From NCBI GenBank assembly GCA_963576725.1, contig OY755242.1, positions 60,695,324 to 60,759,323 on the forward strand: DNA of 64,000 bases. The letters run 5' to 3'. Shown here piece by piece: positions 43,020-53,918 of the stretch. The DNA comes from Azorinus chamasolen. Its lineage: Eukaryota > Mollusca > Bivalvia > Cardiida > Solecurtidae. Each line of letters starts with the position of its first letter. The stretch's first letter is position 1. The position numbers were made by a program, and so were the translations under genes. Under the pieces are notes generated by a model. That model made no database searches, was not told where the DNA came from, and saw nothing but the letters and a program-made list of their open reading frames with translations.

Positions 43020-43300
43020 ATCACACCCCTGTAACGGTTCATTCCAGTATACAATACCACGGTACCTGGGTTCGATCCCCCGCCGGACCGAGTCCTTCGA
43101 ACCAGACTATAAACGTAGGTCCGATGTATCAGTGCTTTACACTGGGCATCTAAAAGAACCAGAGAATATATGTCCATAATAAGAGTAGGGCATCGCGCCT
43201 GGGTTTCTCTGTATCCTCTCCCCCTCTCCCTGGGCCGTCCAATTAGCCCATAGTGAGCAGAAACGGACGTAAATTAACACAAAAAAAATCATTCAAGTAT
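43020..43300 (+). mobile_element. tRNA-headed SINE-like element
   Basis: A Pol III B-box-like GGTTCGATCCC sits at about 43070 within a tRNA T-arm-like context. It is followed by a body with CAGTGCTTTACACTGGGCAT and a CTCTCCCCCTCTCCCTGGGC tract, and a tail TAAATTAACACAAAAAAAAT. This is the head-body-tail layout of SINEs. The A box is not convincing, so the 5' end is uncertain. Confidence 0.55.
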
Positions 43301-43379
43301 TTGGCGCTTTCTGATTATCTCTGTCATACAGTATTACCATGCGTACATAAACCCGCTGCCAAAACAATAACGTCTGCAG

Positions 43380-43860
43380 AAATTCGCATATGATGCAATT
43401 TTGTAAACGTTCGGTTAAATCAAGAGAAACTATAAATCGGGTGTCAAACAGTTTGGATCCTGATGAGACGCCGAGTCATTCGGCGTCTCATCTTGATCCA
43501 AACTGTTTGCAAATGCGAGTCATGTCGAAGATAAGGGGGGGGGGGGGGGGTAAAGATTAACGTTTATGCTGCTGTGAAATATAAGTGTGCTCGAGCTTCG
43601 ATCTGAAGGATGTGTGTATAGTTGTTATCTTGATTAACGCTTTCCTCGCCAATGTCGCATATGTGATTGTAACAACCTATGCAATCAGTTTGGATCCAGA
43701 TGAGACGGCGTCTCATCAGGATCCAAAATGTTTGTTACTGGGGGGTTGACACACAAATTAAGAACAATAAAGAAATGAAAATTGTAGCAGATAATAAAGT
43801 TTGTAGCAGATAATAAAGTTAACGCACGACACAATTTAGCAGCGAAAGAGTTAAGCTTTT
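43380..43860. repeat. Two family B hairpin repeats and a poly-G tract
   Basis: 43440-43520 has AGTTTGGATCCTGATGAGAC, GCCGAGTCATTCGGCG and TCTCATCTTGATCCAAACT, an excellent palindrome. 43640-43855 has the shorter core GATGAGACGGCGTCTCATCA. A run of about 14 G follows the first copy near 43536. Confidence 0.8.
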
Positions 43861-44054
43861 GAGAAAATCACTGACGAATTATCTGAATCCAGACTCTTTG
43901 TACATTTGAGCAAGGTTGCGATAAACACGACGCAGGCAGAATGATTAATAAGTAAGCATCGTTAACCGAGTTCTCTCGTTAAGCTAGCACTATTTCCAAA
44001 GAACTGCTGATGTCCCAAGACATAATTTATGTTGTAGGAGCTGTGCTCGTGCAT

Positions 44055-44290
44055 TTTATCTAATACAGCAGTACCTGTCTATAACGACCATATAACGAAT
44101 AAATGTGGAGATGTATGAGACCACATGATTGCTTAGAGCTGAACGAAAATAATACAGAAAACTTCTATGGGAGCTTTTGCATAACTTTCGTCCTGCATTA
44201 AGCTGCCACCTGTCTGAAAATTCCAGAATTAGATTTACATGTAGTTGCTTGTGGTCGATATAGACAAGTGTTACTGTATACATGTACTAT
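44055..44290. repeat. Family C hairpin repeat
   Basis: CAGTACCTGTCTATAACGAC, AAAACTTCTATGGGAGCTTT and TCGTCCTGCATTAAGCTGCC; terminal TAGACAAGTGTTACTGTATA. Confidence 0.7.
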
Positions 44291-44636
44291 GTGTACGTTT
44301 CCTTGCACTGGTGAGCTTCACAATGCCAGTACTTCAAGTCACCACTATTATGAGCTAAAGTATATCTTAATATATTTCCGCTTAGTAGTCAGGTAATAAA
44401 GGACAGTGTCGTATTATGTGAGGTGTTTAAAGTAGTTTTGGCAATTTTATATTCACTTTGCCGCAAAGAAAAACCTATTTTCTCGTGTCAGCATATAGGT
44501 TATTGGCGGAAACATAGGATATACATGGAGATCATATTTCCTGAGAATTTGGTTCTCGGTGGCCATTTGCAAAATTATTGGAAGAGTCCAGGTACTTGTC
44601 TGAAACCTATGGTTTCAAACAAGATCCTTCGCTTTC

Positions 44637-44665
44637 GTATATATATATATATATATTCGTGAATA
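44637..44665. repeat. AT microsatellite
   Basis: A (TA)n run of about 9 units followed by TTCGTGAATATATA. Not functional as far as can be seen. Confidence 0.8.
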
Positions 44666-44999
44666 TATATGTCAAGGTTACAACAAATATCACAGATTAA
44701 ACTATTACAATAGCACAGAATCATGCAGTTATGTCTATAAATACAATTAACAAAATATCACATTGCTTATGATTTAAATACGGATAACATTGTTTTAGTC
44801 TACTATTAAGCCATGAATTTTAGACATATATATTGCACAGGATAACCCATTAAGTTTTACAACTTATTTCCAATGGGCTCCTTGTGAACTAGAAAGTCAA
44901 GATCTCAAAATATTGGCTGAGCTTAGTACTATTAGCAAAGATAGACAAAGATAGACAACTCCTACATAACTATTCAAAAAAACAAATAATAGTTACATT

Positions 45000-45530
45000 T
45001 CTTAATAGCATTTAACCCTGTCCCTGTTCTGTATTAGTCTAATTTTCGTAAGCACATTCTGAGACCTTAACTTTTCGGGTCGGGTTGAGAACCTAGATTC
45101 ATTGGAAATCTAGGATCTCAGTTGAAAGCATAGGTTGTTTGGGCATCTAGGTGGTCATTTGCACTACGATGACAACGGAAAGCGCTTTACGTTTTGTAAC
45201 AATTATTACACAAAATCCAACGAAATGTGGGCGCTGGAATAATACACTCACTAGTTCGAACCGGTATGATAAACCTCAGGTGTCGCTTGAGAACCAAGGG
45301 TAGATATTGCACAAATGAATAGCGAGAACATAGGCTTTCAATACAAACATGTGCTCTTGAGGGAGATCCAATATGAGATACTTGCGCACTTCGCGTATTT
45401 AACCCTTTCCCTGTTCTACGTTTATTCCAATGTTCAATACCTACTGAATAATCGTGGGAAAATGGTTATAATGAAGTTTGGAAAGTGTAGCCATTTAGAA
45501 AGTAAAGAAACAGGGCCCTTTTAATTGAGT
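45000..45530. repeat. Fragments of family A repeats
   Basis: 45010-45060 has AACCCTGTCCCTGTTCTGTA and 45398-45520 has AACCCTTTCCCTGTTCTACG, ATTCCAATGTTCAATACC and GAAACAGGGCCC. Neither keeps the palindromic core. The sequence between has no recognisable content. Confidence 0.5.
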
Positions 45531-45585
45531 CTGAGTTTGTTCTCAAGCTTTTGATTGTCAGATTTGAGCCAAAGGAAAGTGATAG

Positions 45586-46155
45586 AGAATAATAGGTTAG
45601 TGCCGTAGATGGGACGCCTTTATCCGACGAGGGGAGAAAACGTTGAGGCGAGGCTTGCCGAGCCTCAACTGTTTTCTCTCCGAGTCGGATAAAGGCGTCC
45701 CATCTACGGCACTAACCTATTATTCTATTTATCCAGTCAATTTAGTTATATCTTTTTTCATAGACTCATAAAACATACGAATATTGAAATAATTTGCATT
45801 GAAAATACTGGTTTTCGATCAACGGACCTCCCTTTTCATTTCCGTTCTAAAGACGTAAATAATGAGCTACCGCAGAGGAAAATAGTTTCGATAATTACAT
45901 TGCAAGACGGGAAAACATGCTTGAATTTGAAAATAAGATCATTTGAATCGAGAGTCGATATGTTAATTCAAACAGGCATGGTTATTATTCTACCGGAGGC
46001 TCTACATGGTCAAATTCGAGTTCCGTCGTCTCGGTTTCTATTTTTAGATAGGGCTAACGTCACTCGTCAATGGAACTGAACAGGCTATATTTAGGTCTAT
46101 GACCATCATCGCTCTTGTAAGAGTTTATCGATTAAATTATCATGAGAGTGATAAA
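45586..46155. repeat. Palindrome-headed repeat, copy 1
   Basis: 45586-45726 is a 141-bp inverted repeat: arms of about 64 bp (AATAATAGGTTAGTGCCGTA, GATGGGACGCCTTTATCCGA, CGAG-GGAGAAAACGTTGAGGC) around a 12-bp GC-rich loop GAGGCTTGCCGA. It is followed by about 430 bp also shared with 57240-57665. The function of the cruciform-prone head is unknown. Confidence 0.85.
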
Positions 46156-46260
46156 TGTTTTAATGAAGTTTTATTGTTTTATTTTATTTATTTTTTTAAA
46201 CGCGTCAATATAGTAGCATGGTAACTTTATATACATCTTAAATATCGCTTACAGTATGTC

Positions 46261-46345
46261 TGGCCCGATAGCGTAGTGGTTACGATTGTCGCTTAGCACG
46301 CAGTTAACCCCGGTTCGATTCTCACCACTGACGAATATTTTTTTC
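46261..46345 (+). ncRNA. tRNA-Ala-like (AGC) Pol III unit, probably SINE-derived or degenerate tRNA
   Basis: It has an A-box-like TAGCGTAGTGGTTACG, an alanine-type loop TTAGCAC with AGC at the anticodon position, and an exact B box GGTTCGATTC. An eight-T run from about 46337 could end Pol III transcription. The acceptor and T stems pair poorly, so a functional tRNA is unlikely. Confidence 0.55.
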
Positions 46346-47216
46346 TCCTTTTCCTTTCTATTATTTTTTTAAATGACGGTTTGGGTTTTTACTGGGATAC
46401 TTAATGATAATTATCCATATTGAGTGTTTTTTTCTTTCAATTAATATGTTATTTTTGGTAAAACAATTTTGAAGAAAAATTAAAAATAGTTCCTGTTGTA
46501 ATAAGAAATTCCTACACCTACTATACAAATAAACCTCTACTGTACGTATAAACTTAGGTTTATTATGCTACCCCTTTATTACGTCACTAGCGGCTGTAGT
46601 GACGGGATAAAAACCTTGTATTGTGAGAATGACGTGCATTTAAGGAGAAGCCACTCATTTCTTATCATATTTATGGGTAGTATATTATGTATACATAACT
46701 TCTATTTATGCGACATTTCCGATATTATGTAAATACAATATTTTTACACAATCAATTGTATGTTCTTTCATTATATTCATGTTTCACTTGATTCACATTT
46801 TGTGCCATAGAATGATATAATACAGCATACCAGTTATAGTTGCCGATATGACGTTTGCAATGAGGATATGACTAATTTTCTCAAAATTGCATATTTTTTA
46901 TTATAAATGCGTATGTGTCCATAATCGGCAATAATTTATATTACATTAAACGGCTTACTATTCGTTGAATTTCTCTGATATTAAATACGTCCAATGCTTT
47001 CAATACATTTGTTTGTCTACGACAGCATTCTTCATGCACCATCATTATCCTTCACTCATCTGGTAATGCACGAGCTAGCTACTACTGAAGTATAACTTGT
47101 ATGTGCGCTTATACTTATCTTAATAGCTGCGAAATGATCGGTTTCATATTTCTGTGTATCATAAGTTGCCATTAGATCTTGATGTGGTTATTACTAGTGT
47201 AATAAGTCAATTGATG
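46346..47216. other. Intergenic sequence after the tRNA-like unit
   Basis: AT-rich. 46557-46600 has CCCCTTTATTACGTCACTAG and GGCTGTAGTGACGGGATAAA, a local inverted pair. Nothing else recognised. Confidence 0.4.
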
Positions 47217-47500
47217 TGACCCGACAGGGGCTCCAACCCATTTTTTCTGGCGCCATGCCAACCTCTAACCACAGAGCTATCGAGCCAAACGAACCCGGCT
47301 TTATTAACCCAAGCCCGTTACACTACTCAACCTTTTTTCTCTGATGAACACGTCATAACTCTCAAGAGGGATTAGGGATGTACAGTCATGGGGCGCTAAA
47401 TTGTAAGAGTAACAGAACAACCGGTTATAAGATCTTGACCCGACAGGGACTCGAACCCTCGAAGCCTCTCTTACCACTTAGATACCGAGCAACATGATCC
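47217..47500 (-). repeat. Two tandem tRNA-like SINE units, ~219-bp period
   Basis: On the minus strand both units read GCTCGRTA then a D-arm-like TCT-(A/T)GTGGTTAGAGG or AAGTGGTAAGAGAGG, and both end in CCCTGTCGGGTCA. The unit at 47495-47436 has a perfect B box (GGGTTCGAGTCCC). The unit at 47290-47217 has a damaged one (GGGTTGGAGCCCC). The sequence upstream of each, with TTAATAA-G-C-GG, is also repeated. Anticodon arms are abnormal, so these are tRNA-derived repeats rather than tRNAs. Confidence 0.6.
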
Positions 47501-48110
47501 GGGACTTATTAATTTCCCACCAGTTACTGTAATATTGCATTGTAATTGCTGTCATAATGCAAAATCTGTCACAATCCGTTAAACTATGAATTCTTACATA
47601 GACAGATAAACAGATTGATAAACGACATGTTTCCATGAATGTAAAAGTTTAGTTCATCTAGACAATCTAGACAAATAAATATTTACGCCAACACAAATTC
47701 CGATATGTCAATCAACAGACCCAAATTACAGACGATTTAAAAGTTGTCACGTATTTATTGAATTCTTCGTCTTATACAATTATACAACTAGCCGAAACAC
47801 ACACAGTACTATCGCTATTATATACAAAACATAATAAAACGAGAAAGAGGCTAACGGCAGCAAGCAAAACAAAGGCAATTTCGATTCAAATATATAGTCT
47901 AATGTAAAGAGGCACAATGTGGTCTAAATTGGTGGCTCAAGCAGATCAGCACAGTGGCGCTCCACTATACATATACAGTCTCTAAATAGTTCTTACAATG
48001 TTGCATCATCACAAGGACAGGTGCTTTATGCTTGGTACTAATACAAGTTTGAAAAGGACATTTGATTAGGTATATTGCAATAAAATAATACTAATTGAGA
48101 AATTAGGTTT
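47501..48110. other. Intergenic sequence, nothing recognised
   Basis: AT-rich, without open frames or repeats shared with the window. Confidence 0.4.
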
Positions 48111-48117
48111 ACCGCGT

Positions 48118-48123
48118 TTTATT
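48118..48123 (-). promoter_or_regulatory. Possible poly(A) signal after the frame at 48146
   Basis: AATAAA on the minus strand, 23 nt after the TAA at 48146-48148; another AATAAAA-like site follows near 48080. It supports, weakly, a gene end here. Confidence 0.3.
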
Positions 48124-48145
48124 GCAACCTAGGACAGAAACAAGT

Positions 48146-48390
48146 TTACACGGGCGGGTCCTGGTCAATAGCCTGCAACGGTGTGTCCAAGCAGATTTGG
48201 ACGTATGCTGTATGGTTAATATGTTCTTCAGAAGATAAACCATGACCTTGTCGACAGCTACACAATGACTCCAAACAGGAAAACGTGCCCATGGCGTTAA
48301 TGAATGGTGGAACATCGGAGTTTTCCTCATCGCAACATGAATTTATACTGTCATGTGCCAAGGACACTCTCTGCATCAAACAGATATTAC
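48146..48390 (-). CDS. Possible terminal exon of an unrecognised gene
   Basis: A minus-strand frame follows the acceptor-like TCTGTTTGATGCAG and reads RVSLAHDSINSCCDEENSDV, then PPFINAMGTFSCLESLCSCR with six cysteines in the exon. It ends LDTPLQAIDQDPPV before a TAA. The MGTFSC-xx-LCSC pattern recalls an EGF-like loop, but I do not recognise the family. The amino-acid mix looks more protein-like than neighbouring frames. No upstream exons were identified. Confidence 0.3.
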
Positions 48391-49526
48391 ATGTATGCCA
48401 CTGCATTGTGGAATATTGCAAGTGTCAGGTGCTATTTTATATGACTGTTTATAGAATACGGGACTCATGGTGGAAACCCACTAACAGTAATGCCAGGCAT
48501 ATCTAAACAATGCCGGACATATCTAAGTACTGGTTATATTGTGATATGAATAAAGTACAGATTGAATATAAATCCTGGTGTGCATATGTAAAACATGCGT
48601 GTACTGCATAATGCTTTATACGACATTGAGCGATATTTAATATATCATTGTTCTTTGATATCGTGCCAACCTTTGTAGAAAACACTCTTTTATCTCAAAT
48701 TGTTTGTGGGGAGATGCGGTCTACTTGTCCTCGCTATGTTAACCAGCGGTATGTGCCTCTGGTTCTTTATAATCTTAAGTTTCTGTTACACACAGACATG
48801 TTAATGCTAAAACCGTTAAAATGCGTCATTTACTTCAGTTGATAGATATCAGAAATATAAACAACTTTTCCGATAGTGACCAGATATGTATATCCCATGA
48901 GATCAATAGACAAAATCAGGTTATCATACACTGTGTCGTCCATTTATACCTTAATTCCATGATAGTAACGTGTGTGTAGTTAATATTTCAAGTGACTTAC
49001 ATCAGTGCCAGCATGTGCAAGTATTGCTACAGTCCAGTTTAAAGTCCACAACACTAGGTTAGTAGAGATAACTGTGAACATGACTGTTGCGTGATAGTCA
49101 TTCTCGTGCATATTTAACAAATGTTTATAATAAGTAAACAAACTGTTCTTCTTTCGATAAAGATGTGTTTAATGAGTAAAACTTGAAACGAGACTTCGCC
49201 ATTACTTTTATGGTTTTTTCTGGTGCCTTTGTGTCATTGTATTTGTGCCTCTGTTTGTTGTAAATTTTCATCTTATATGTGTGCTTGTGCGTGTTGGTTC
49301 GTGTGTTGCTTATTTTCTATCGGTGTTTTGGTGGTGGTTTGAGGCAGAACAAGAACTCTTTCATGTCCTCAGATATAACGCTGTGCTTATACATAACATC
49401 ACTCTTATTGAAAACGAGGTCTAGTATTTGGCTGATCAGATGAGACTCGGAAAGCTTGATCTCACATAAAGACATATAATATATACCCTTATCATTATAT
49501 ATTTCTATAAGAAGTGCTTGTGTAGT

Positions 49527-50160
49527 TTGTTAGATTTAAAAGGGGTGGTATGCAAAGATGGCAAGATTCTAAAACCGAATTTCACTTTTTTCAACCTTGT
49601 TGCATCGGATATTTTATGCCTTAGTCTGAAAAAAGTGAAAGTGGTAGGTTTTGAATATGTCATTCTTGATAAAAACCATTGAGAAGTCAATAACACATTT
49701 GAAATATGTCTATTGCCTTTCTCAGTTTATTTTTGTGAGTTTTCTAACATGTTTTCTCTTGTTTGTACAGTTTCACCCTTGTTGCTCATGCTCAGTCTTT
49801 CTCAGTTTTGTTTTTTCTTTGTGTGTGAAATCCAAATTCCTCCTCATCTTTGTTAGATTCAAAGAGGTGGTATGCAATGATGGCAATATTCAAATCCGAA
49901 TTTCTTCATTTTCAACCTTGTTGCACTGGATATTTTATGCCTCTGTCTGAAAGTGGTAGGTTTTGAATATGTCATTCTTGATTTAAACCATTGAGAAGTC
50001 AATTACACATTTGATATATGTCTATTTCCTGTCACTTTTATAACATGTTTACTCTTGTTTGAACAGTTTGACCCTTGTTGCTCATGCTCAGTCTTTCTCA
50101 GTATTGTTTTCTGTTTTTGTATAAAATCCAAATTACACCTCATCTTATGAACGTGTCTTC
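49527..50160. repeat. Direct tandem duplication, ~325-bp unit
   Basis: Both units run TGTTAGATT(T/C)AAA, GGTGGTATGCAA, TTCAACCTTGTTGCA, GTAGGTTTTGAATATGTCAT and CTTGTTGCTCATGCTCAGTC. Similarity is high but with indels, so it is an older duplication than the one at 51857. No coding role seen. Confidence 0.8.
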
Positions 50161-50755
50161 TGTGCACAACTTCACCTTTGTTACCCACAGTCACATTTTA
50201 CCTTTTACTCATTCAATAAAATATGTCAATCTGTTGATTTATGGAAAGTCCATGGTTCTACCAAATTGCTAAATCGTACTTAACACAGTATCTAAGTGCA
50301 TCTTTTGTCTTGTACTTGTAATTTGCTTGATGTCAAAAATCATCTACATACTGTTACTATCAATATTATATAGTGACAAATCTAAAGTTGATTTAACTGC
50401 TAGGTATTTCTTTACTCAACATGATTTAGATTTTGGTAAGACATGTCTATAGCTTGAATGACAAATAAATAGTATTTAATTGAGTAGCTCAATTACATAC
50501 ATTTTCTTTTTTTGTGTTTTCGTCTTGCTCGATCATACTAATGAAAGTGCCTTACAAACACAATATCATTTATTATGCTTTTCATGTTAAAAATTTATGC
50601 TTTGTGATGCTGTGATAATATTTATATTGTGCCTTTCTTTCACCGGATATAATTACAGTTGTCACTAGTTGATAACTGTTTCAAAAATTTACCATTACCT
50701 TGTAAGGTCATTTCTTAAGCGGGCTGGCTATGTTGCTAAATGAGTAAATCCTTAA
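50161..50755. other. AT-rich sequence without recognised features
   Basis: T-rich intergenic or intronic DNA between the HSPA12-like fragments and the tandem duplication. Nothing was seen. Confidence 0.4.
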
Positions 50756-51300
50756 CCCAATAACCTGTTTCTAGTTATGAAGACAGGTGTCCATTTTCAA
50801 CAGATTGAAAGTTCAGTAGAATGCGCCTTAAGGTGCTTTCTGCTTTATTTTCAGCCTACTTTAAGCTATCAACTGCTAGGATATAGAATATATTTCTTAT
50901 GGTATATGATCATGACTGTGAACCATTGAACTATGGAGGAAAATTTGATGTTCTTATATAAGAGAAAGACATCCCTTCAGTCTTCATGAACTACCAGCTT
51001 ATTGTGCCTATTCATTTATGTATGTCATGGAACTTTTCTCTTCAGTACATGAGATAAAAAAGATGACATATCCATTGGTTTAGGCAAATTTCCGTTTGTT
51101 CTACTGTCTCTATCACAAACACAAACTTGATAATTAATCATTTCGTGTTCAAGGCAGGTGGCATAAAATCAAATTGAGATCAAAACAGATAGCTCCTTCA
51201 GTAGCTTTCTGTCTTGCTTTCCTCTTGTTATATGCTGTCTCCTGTCTTGCAATCAATTAGCCTTTATTATGTGATAGTCGGAAGGTTTTACTGAACAAAC
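50756..51300. repeat. Two diverged family C repeats
   Basis: 50770-50880: AGAATGCGCCTTAAGGTGCT and TTATTTTCAGCCTACTTTAA. 51150-51290: AGGCAGGTGGCATAAAATC, AGATAGCTCCTTCAGTAGCT and GGTTTTACTG. Stems are eroded. Confidence 0.5.
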
Positions 51301-51881
51301 ATGGACCGACCTGTAATATGCAGCTTTGTGCCAGTATTGTCTATTAAATGCAATTTCTTTTATTCTTCCCTAATGTTGATTTTGAAACTGTTGCTCTGTA
51401 GTGTAAATATTATGTGTCTATCAGGATGTTATTCCAATAAAAGCAACACATCTGAGAAAGAAATGTAGGAACATGCGTTTCTGAAGTTTGCAGATTCACT
51501 AATTGTTACTTTCCTTCTTGATTCTCTTGCTTTCATTTGAATGCATTTACTTTCTTTTACCATTTTCCACAAATTTTACCTATGTACATGATATGCGTTA
51601 TACAAATACAAGTAAAAAGGTCCAAGACTGTAGTGCAGAATCCTTCGTTTTTTAGGCTTCAATTGTCCCCAAAAGCTATATCTCTCCCTCTTGGACCTCT
51701 TTTTATTTTGTAGCTTTCGATTTAACTGTTACTTTCTTCAAATGATGTCATTCAAAATAAATATACAAATCTTTATTTTGCTATCATGTTATCTTTTGTA
51801 CCTACACTAGTCAGCTTTAAGATCCCCAGGCCTTCAGCGCTTTCAGCGCTTTGATTCTAAGTACAGTTGATACAAACCTAC

Positions 51882-51981
51882 CATAACAGCTGATTCTCGC
51901 ATGAACTGTTTGGCACCGTCTGTCCAAATTGCAGGCACTGTCAAAACCCATTTAATATCCTGTGTCTTCACGTTTGCTTCC
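51882..51981 (-). CDS. Second HSPA12-like locus, exon 3, copy 1
   Basis: 100 nt between TTTATGAAG and GTAGGTTTG, phases 2 to 0, exactly like exon 3 of the intact gene. It encodes [16 protein letters not shown] then [18 protein letters not shown]. Including both copies would shift the frame, so at most one can be used per transcript. Exons 4-6 are not found downstream, so the locus may be a pseudogene or its 3' part lies in an undetected place. Confidence 0.75.
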
Positions 51982-52029
51982 CTTCATAAATAAATAATGA
52001 GCAATGGAGTATGCCATGCTAAGTTTGGA

Positions 52030-52160
52030 CATAGAAATACATGCTACAGATAAATGCAGGTCAAATGTAATTCTAAAAGCTCCTACAGGAGCTTTCGGCA
52101 TTACTTTTGGTGTGCATTATGCTGTGAACTTGAGGAAAATTGTTCAGATTAGAAATCGGA
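52030..52160. repeat. Family C hairpin repeat (in duplication copy 1)
   Basis: AAATGCAGGTCAAATGTAAT, AAAAGCTCCTACAGGAGCTT and TCGGCATTACTTTTGGTG. The same element is at about 52924-53054 in copy 2. Confidence 0.7.
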
Positions 52161-52774
52161 TTACTTGAAGTTCAAAATATTGAAGTTCAAGTGTACCTAT
52201 AAGTGACGCCTTGGTAGGGACGGAGGCTTTTAACTAGAATATTTCAAATGAAAATTCGTGTGCTTGCATAATTAGTGAATCACATTAATGTTTCCATTTT
52301 ATGACCACAAACCTAATCAGTGTGATTTATGTCGACTTAGACACATTTAAGAAAATTAACTGTTGTTGAATTTATTACATTAATATGTTTATCAAATGCA
52401 GACACATGTATACATGCGGTTGTGTATGGAAGAAATGTATATCGTTATAAAACTATTATCAGTCAAGTTTATTGAAATATACGTTTATATCGAATTTACC
52501 GAAACTAAACTATAGAACTAGTATCGTCTTCGGATTATTGTGGTACATGTTGTTAATGTTGGATGAATGTTTCGATTAGTGGAAACGTGGGAATGCCGTA
52601 TATGCCAGGTGCGAGAAGCCTGTCAGCAGTTATTGTTTATATAGTTTGACTTGGCCACATTCCATTTGGGACAAGATATTTACAAATTATCTCGTAATGT
52701 TAAATGATTAATAACAGCGTTTCTGATGTAAGCATGATAAACGTGAGATCTAAGTACAGTTGATACAAACCTAC

Positions 52775-52874
52775 CATAACAGCTGATTCTCGCATGAACT
52801 GTTTGGCACCGTCTGTCCAAATTGCAGGCACTGTCAAAACCCATTTAATATCCTGTGTCTTCACGTTTGCTTCC
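52775..52874 (-). CDS. Second HSPA12-like locus, exon 3, copy 2
   Basis: Identical over the exon to 51882-51981, with the same acceptor and donor. It is either the upstream member of a mutually exclusive pair or a redundant copy from the tandem duplication. Confidence 0.75.
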
Positions 52875-53694
52875 CTTCATAAATAAATAATGAGCAATGG
52901 AGTATGCCATGCTAAGTTTGGACATAGAAATACATGCTACAGATAAATGCAGGTCAAATGTAATTCTAAAAGCTCCTACAGGAGCTTTCGGCATTACTTT
53001 TGGCGTTCATTATGCTGTGAACTTGAGGAAAATTGTTCAGATTAGAAATCGGATTACTTGAAGTTCAAAATATTGAAGTTCAAGTGTACCTATAAGTGAC
53101 GCCTTGGTAGGGACGGAGGCTTTTAACTAGAATATTTCAAATGAAAATTCGTGTGCTTGCATAATTAGTGAATCACATTAATGTTTCCATTTTATGACCA
53201 CAAACCTAATCAGTGTGATTTATGTCGACTTAGACACATTTAAGAAAATTAACTGTTGTTGAATTTATTACATTAATATGTTTATCAAATGCAGACACAT
53301 GTATACATGCGGTTGTGTATGGAAGAAATGTATATCGTTATAAAACTATTATCAGTCAAGTTTATTGAAATATACGTTTATATCGAATTTACCGAAACTA
53401 AACTATAGAACTAGTATCGTCTTCGGATTATTGTGGTACATGTTGTTAATGTTTGGATGAATGTTTCGATTAGTGGAAACGTGGGAATGCCGTATATGCC
53501 AGGTGCGAGAAGCCTGTCAGCAGTTATTGTTTATATACATGTAGTTTGACTTGGCCACATTCCATTTGGGACAAGATATTTACAAATTATCTCGTAATGT
53601 TAAATGATTAATAACAGCGTTTCTGATGTAAGCATGATAAACGTGAGATTACAGATAACAGGTTACATGTCAAGTCTTTCGCTGTTAAATATAG

Positions 53695-53905
53695 TCTAGC
53701 TGTCCAGATAAGATGCGTAAATGTAAACATTTTCTAGAATAACATCTTTATTTTTCTCCACTTAATCCTGTTTTGTGACCATTGTTTTAAATCGTCTCGA
53801 AGCGACGATTCCAAAAAGTGGTCACAACATAGGGTTTGATGGAGACATGACTATTCTCGTACGCACCTTTGTCTGTTGCTCTGATTGTCGTCTGAAACCT
53901 TTGTC
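53695..53905. repeat. Family D hairpin repeat
   Basis: TGACCATTGTTTTAAATCGT, CTCGAAGCGACGATTC and AGTGGTCACAACATAGGGTT; tail CTCGTACGCACCTTTGTCTG. Confidence 0.75.
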
Positions 53906-53918
53906 GTCCGCTCATTTT

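Larger units (their letters stand above)
51857..53648. repeat. Recent tandem duplication, 893-bp unit, containing an HSPA12 exon
   Basis: Copy 1 is 51857-52749, copy 2 52750-53648. They differ in only a handful of places (GTGTGCATT/GCGTTCATT, an added T, a TACATG insertion), so they look about 99% identical. Both start CTAAGTACAGTTGATAC and end AAGCATGATAAACGTGAG. Each unit includes one exon 3 and one family C repeat. Confidence 0.95.

Noticed and set aside
46261..46335. Functional tRNA-Ala gene
   Set aside because: Boxes and loop are right but acceptor and T stems do not pair; reported as tRNA-like only.
49651..49950. 99-codon plus frame, hydrophobic, possible membrane protein
   Set aside because: T-rich DNA within a direct duplication; the second copy does not preserve the frame.
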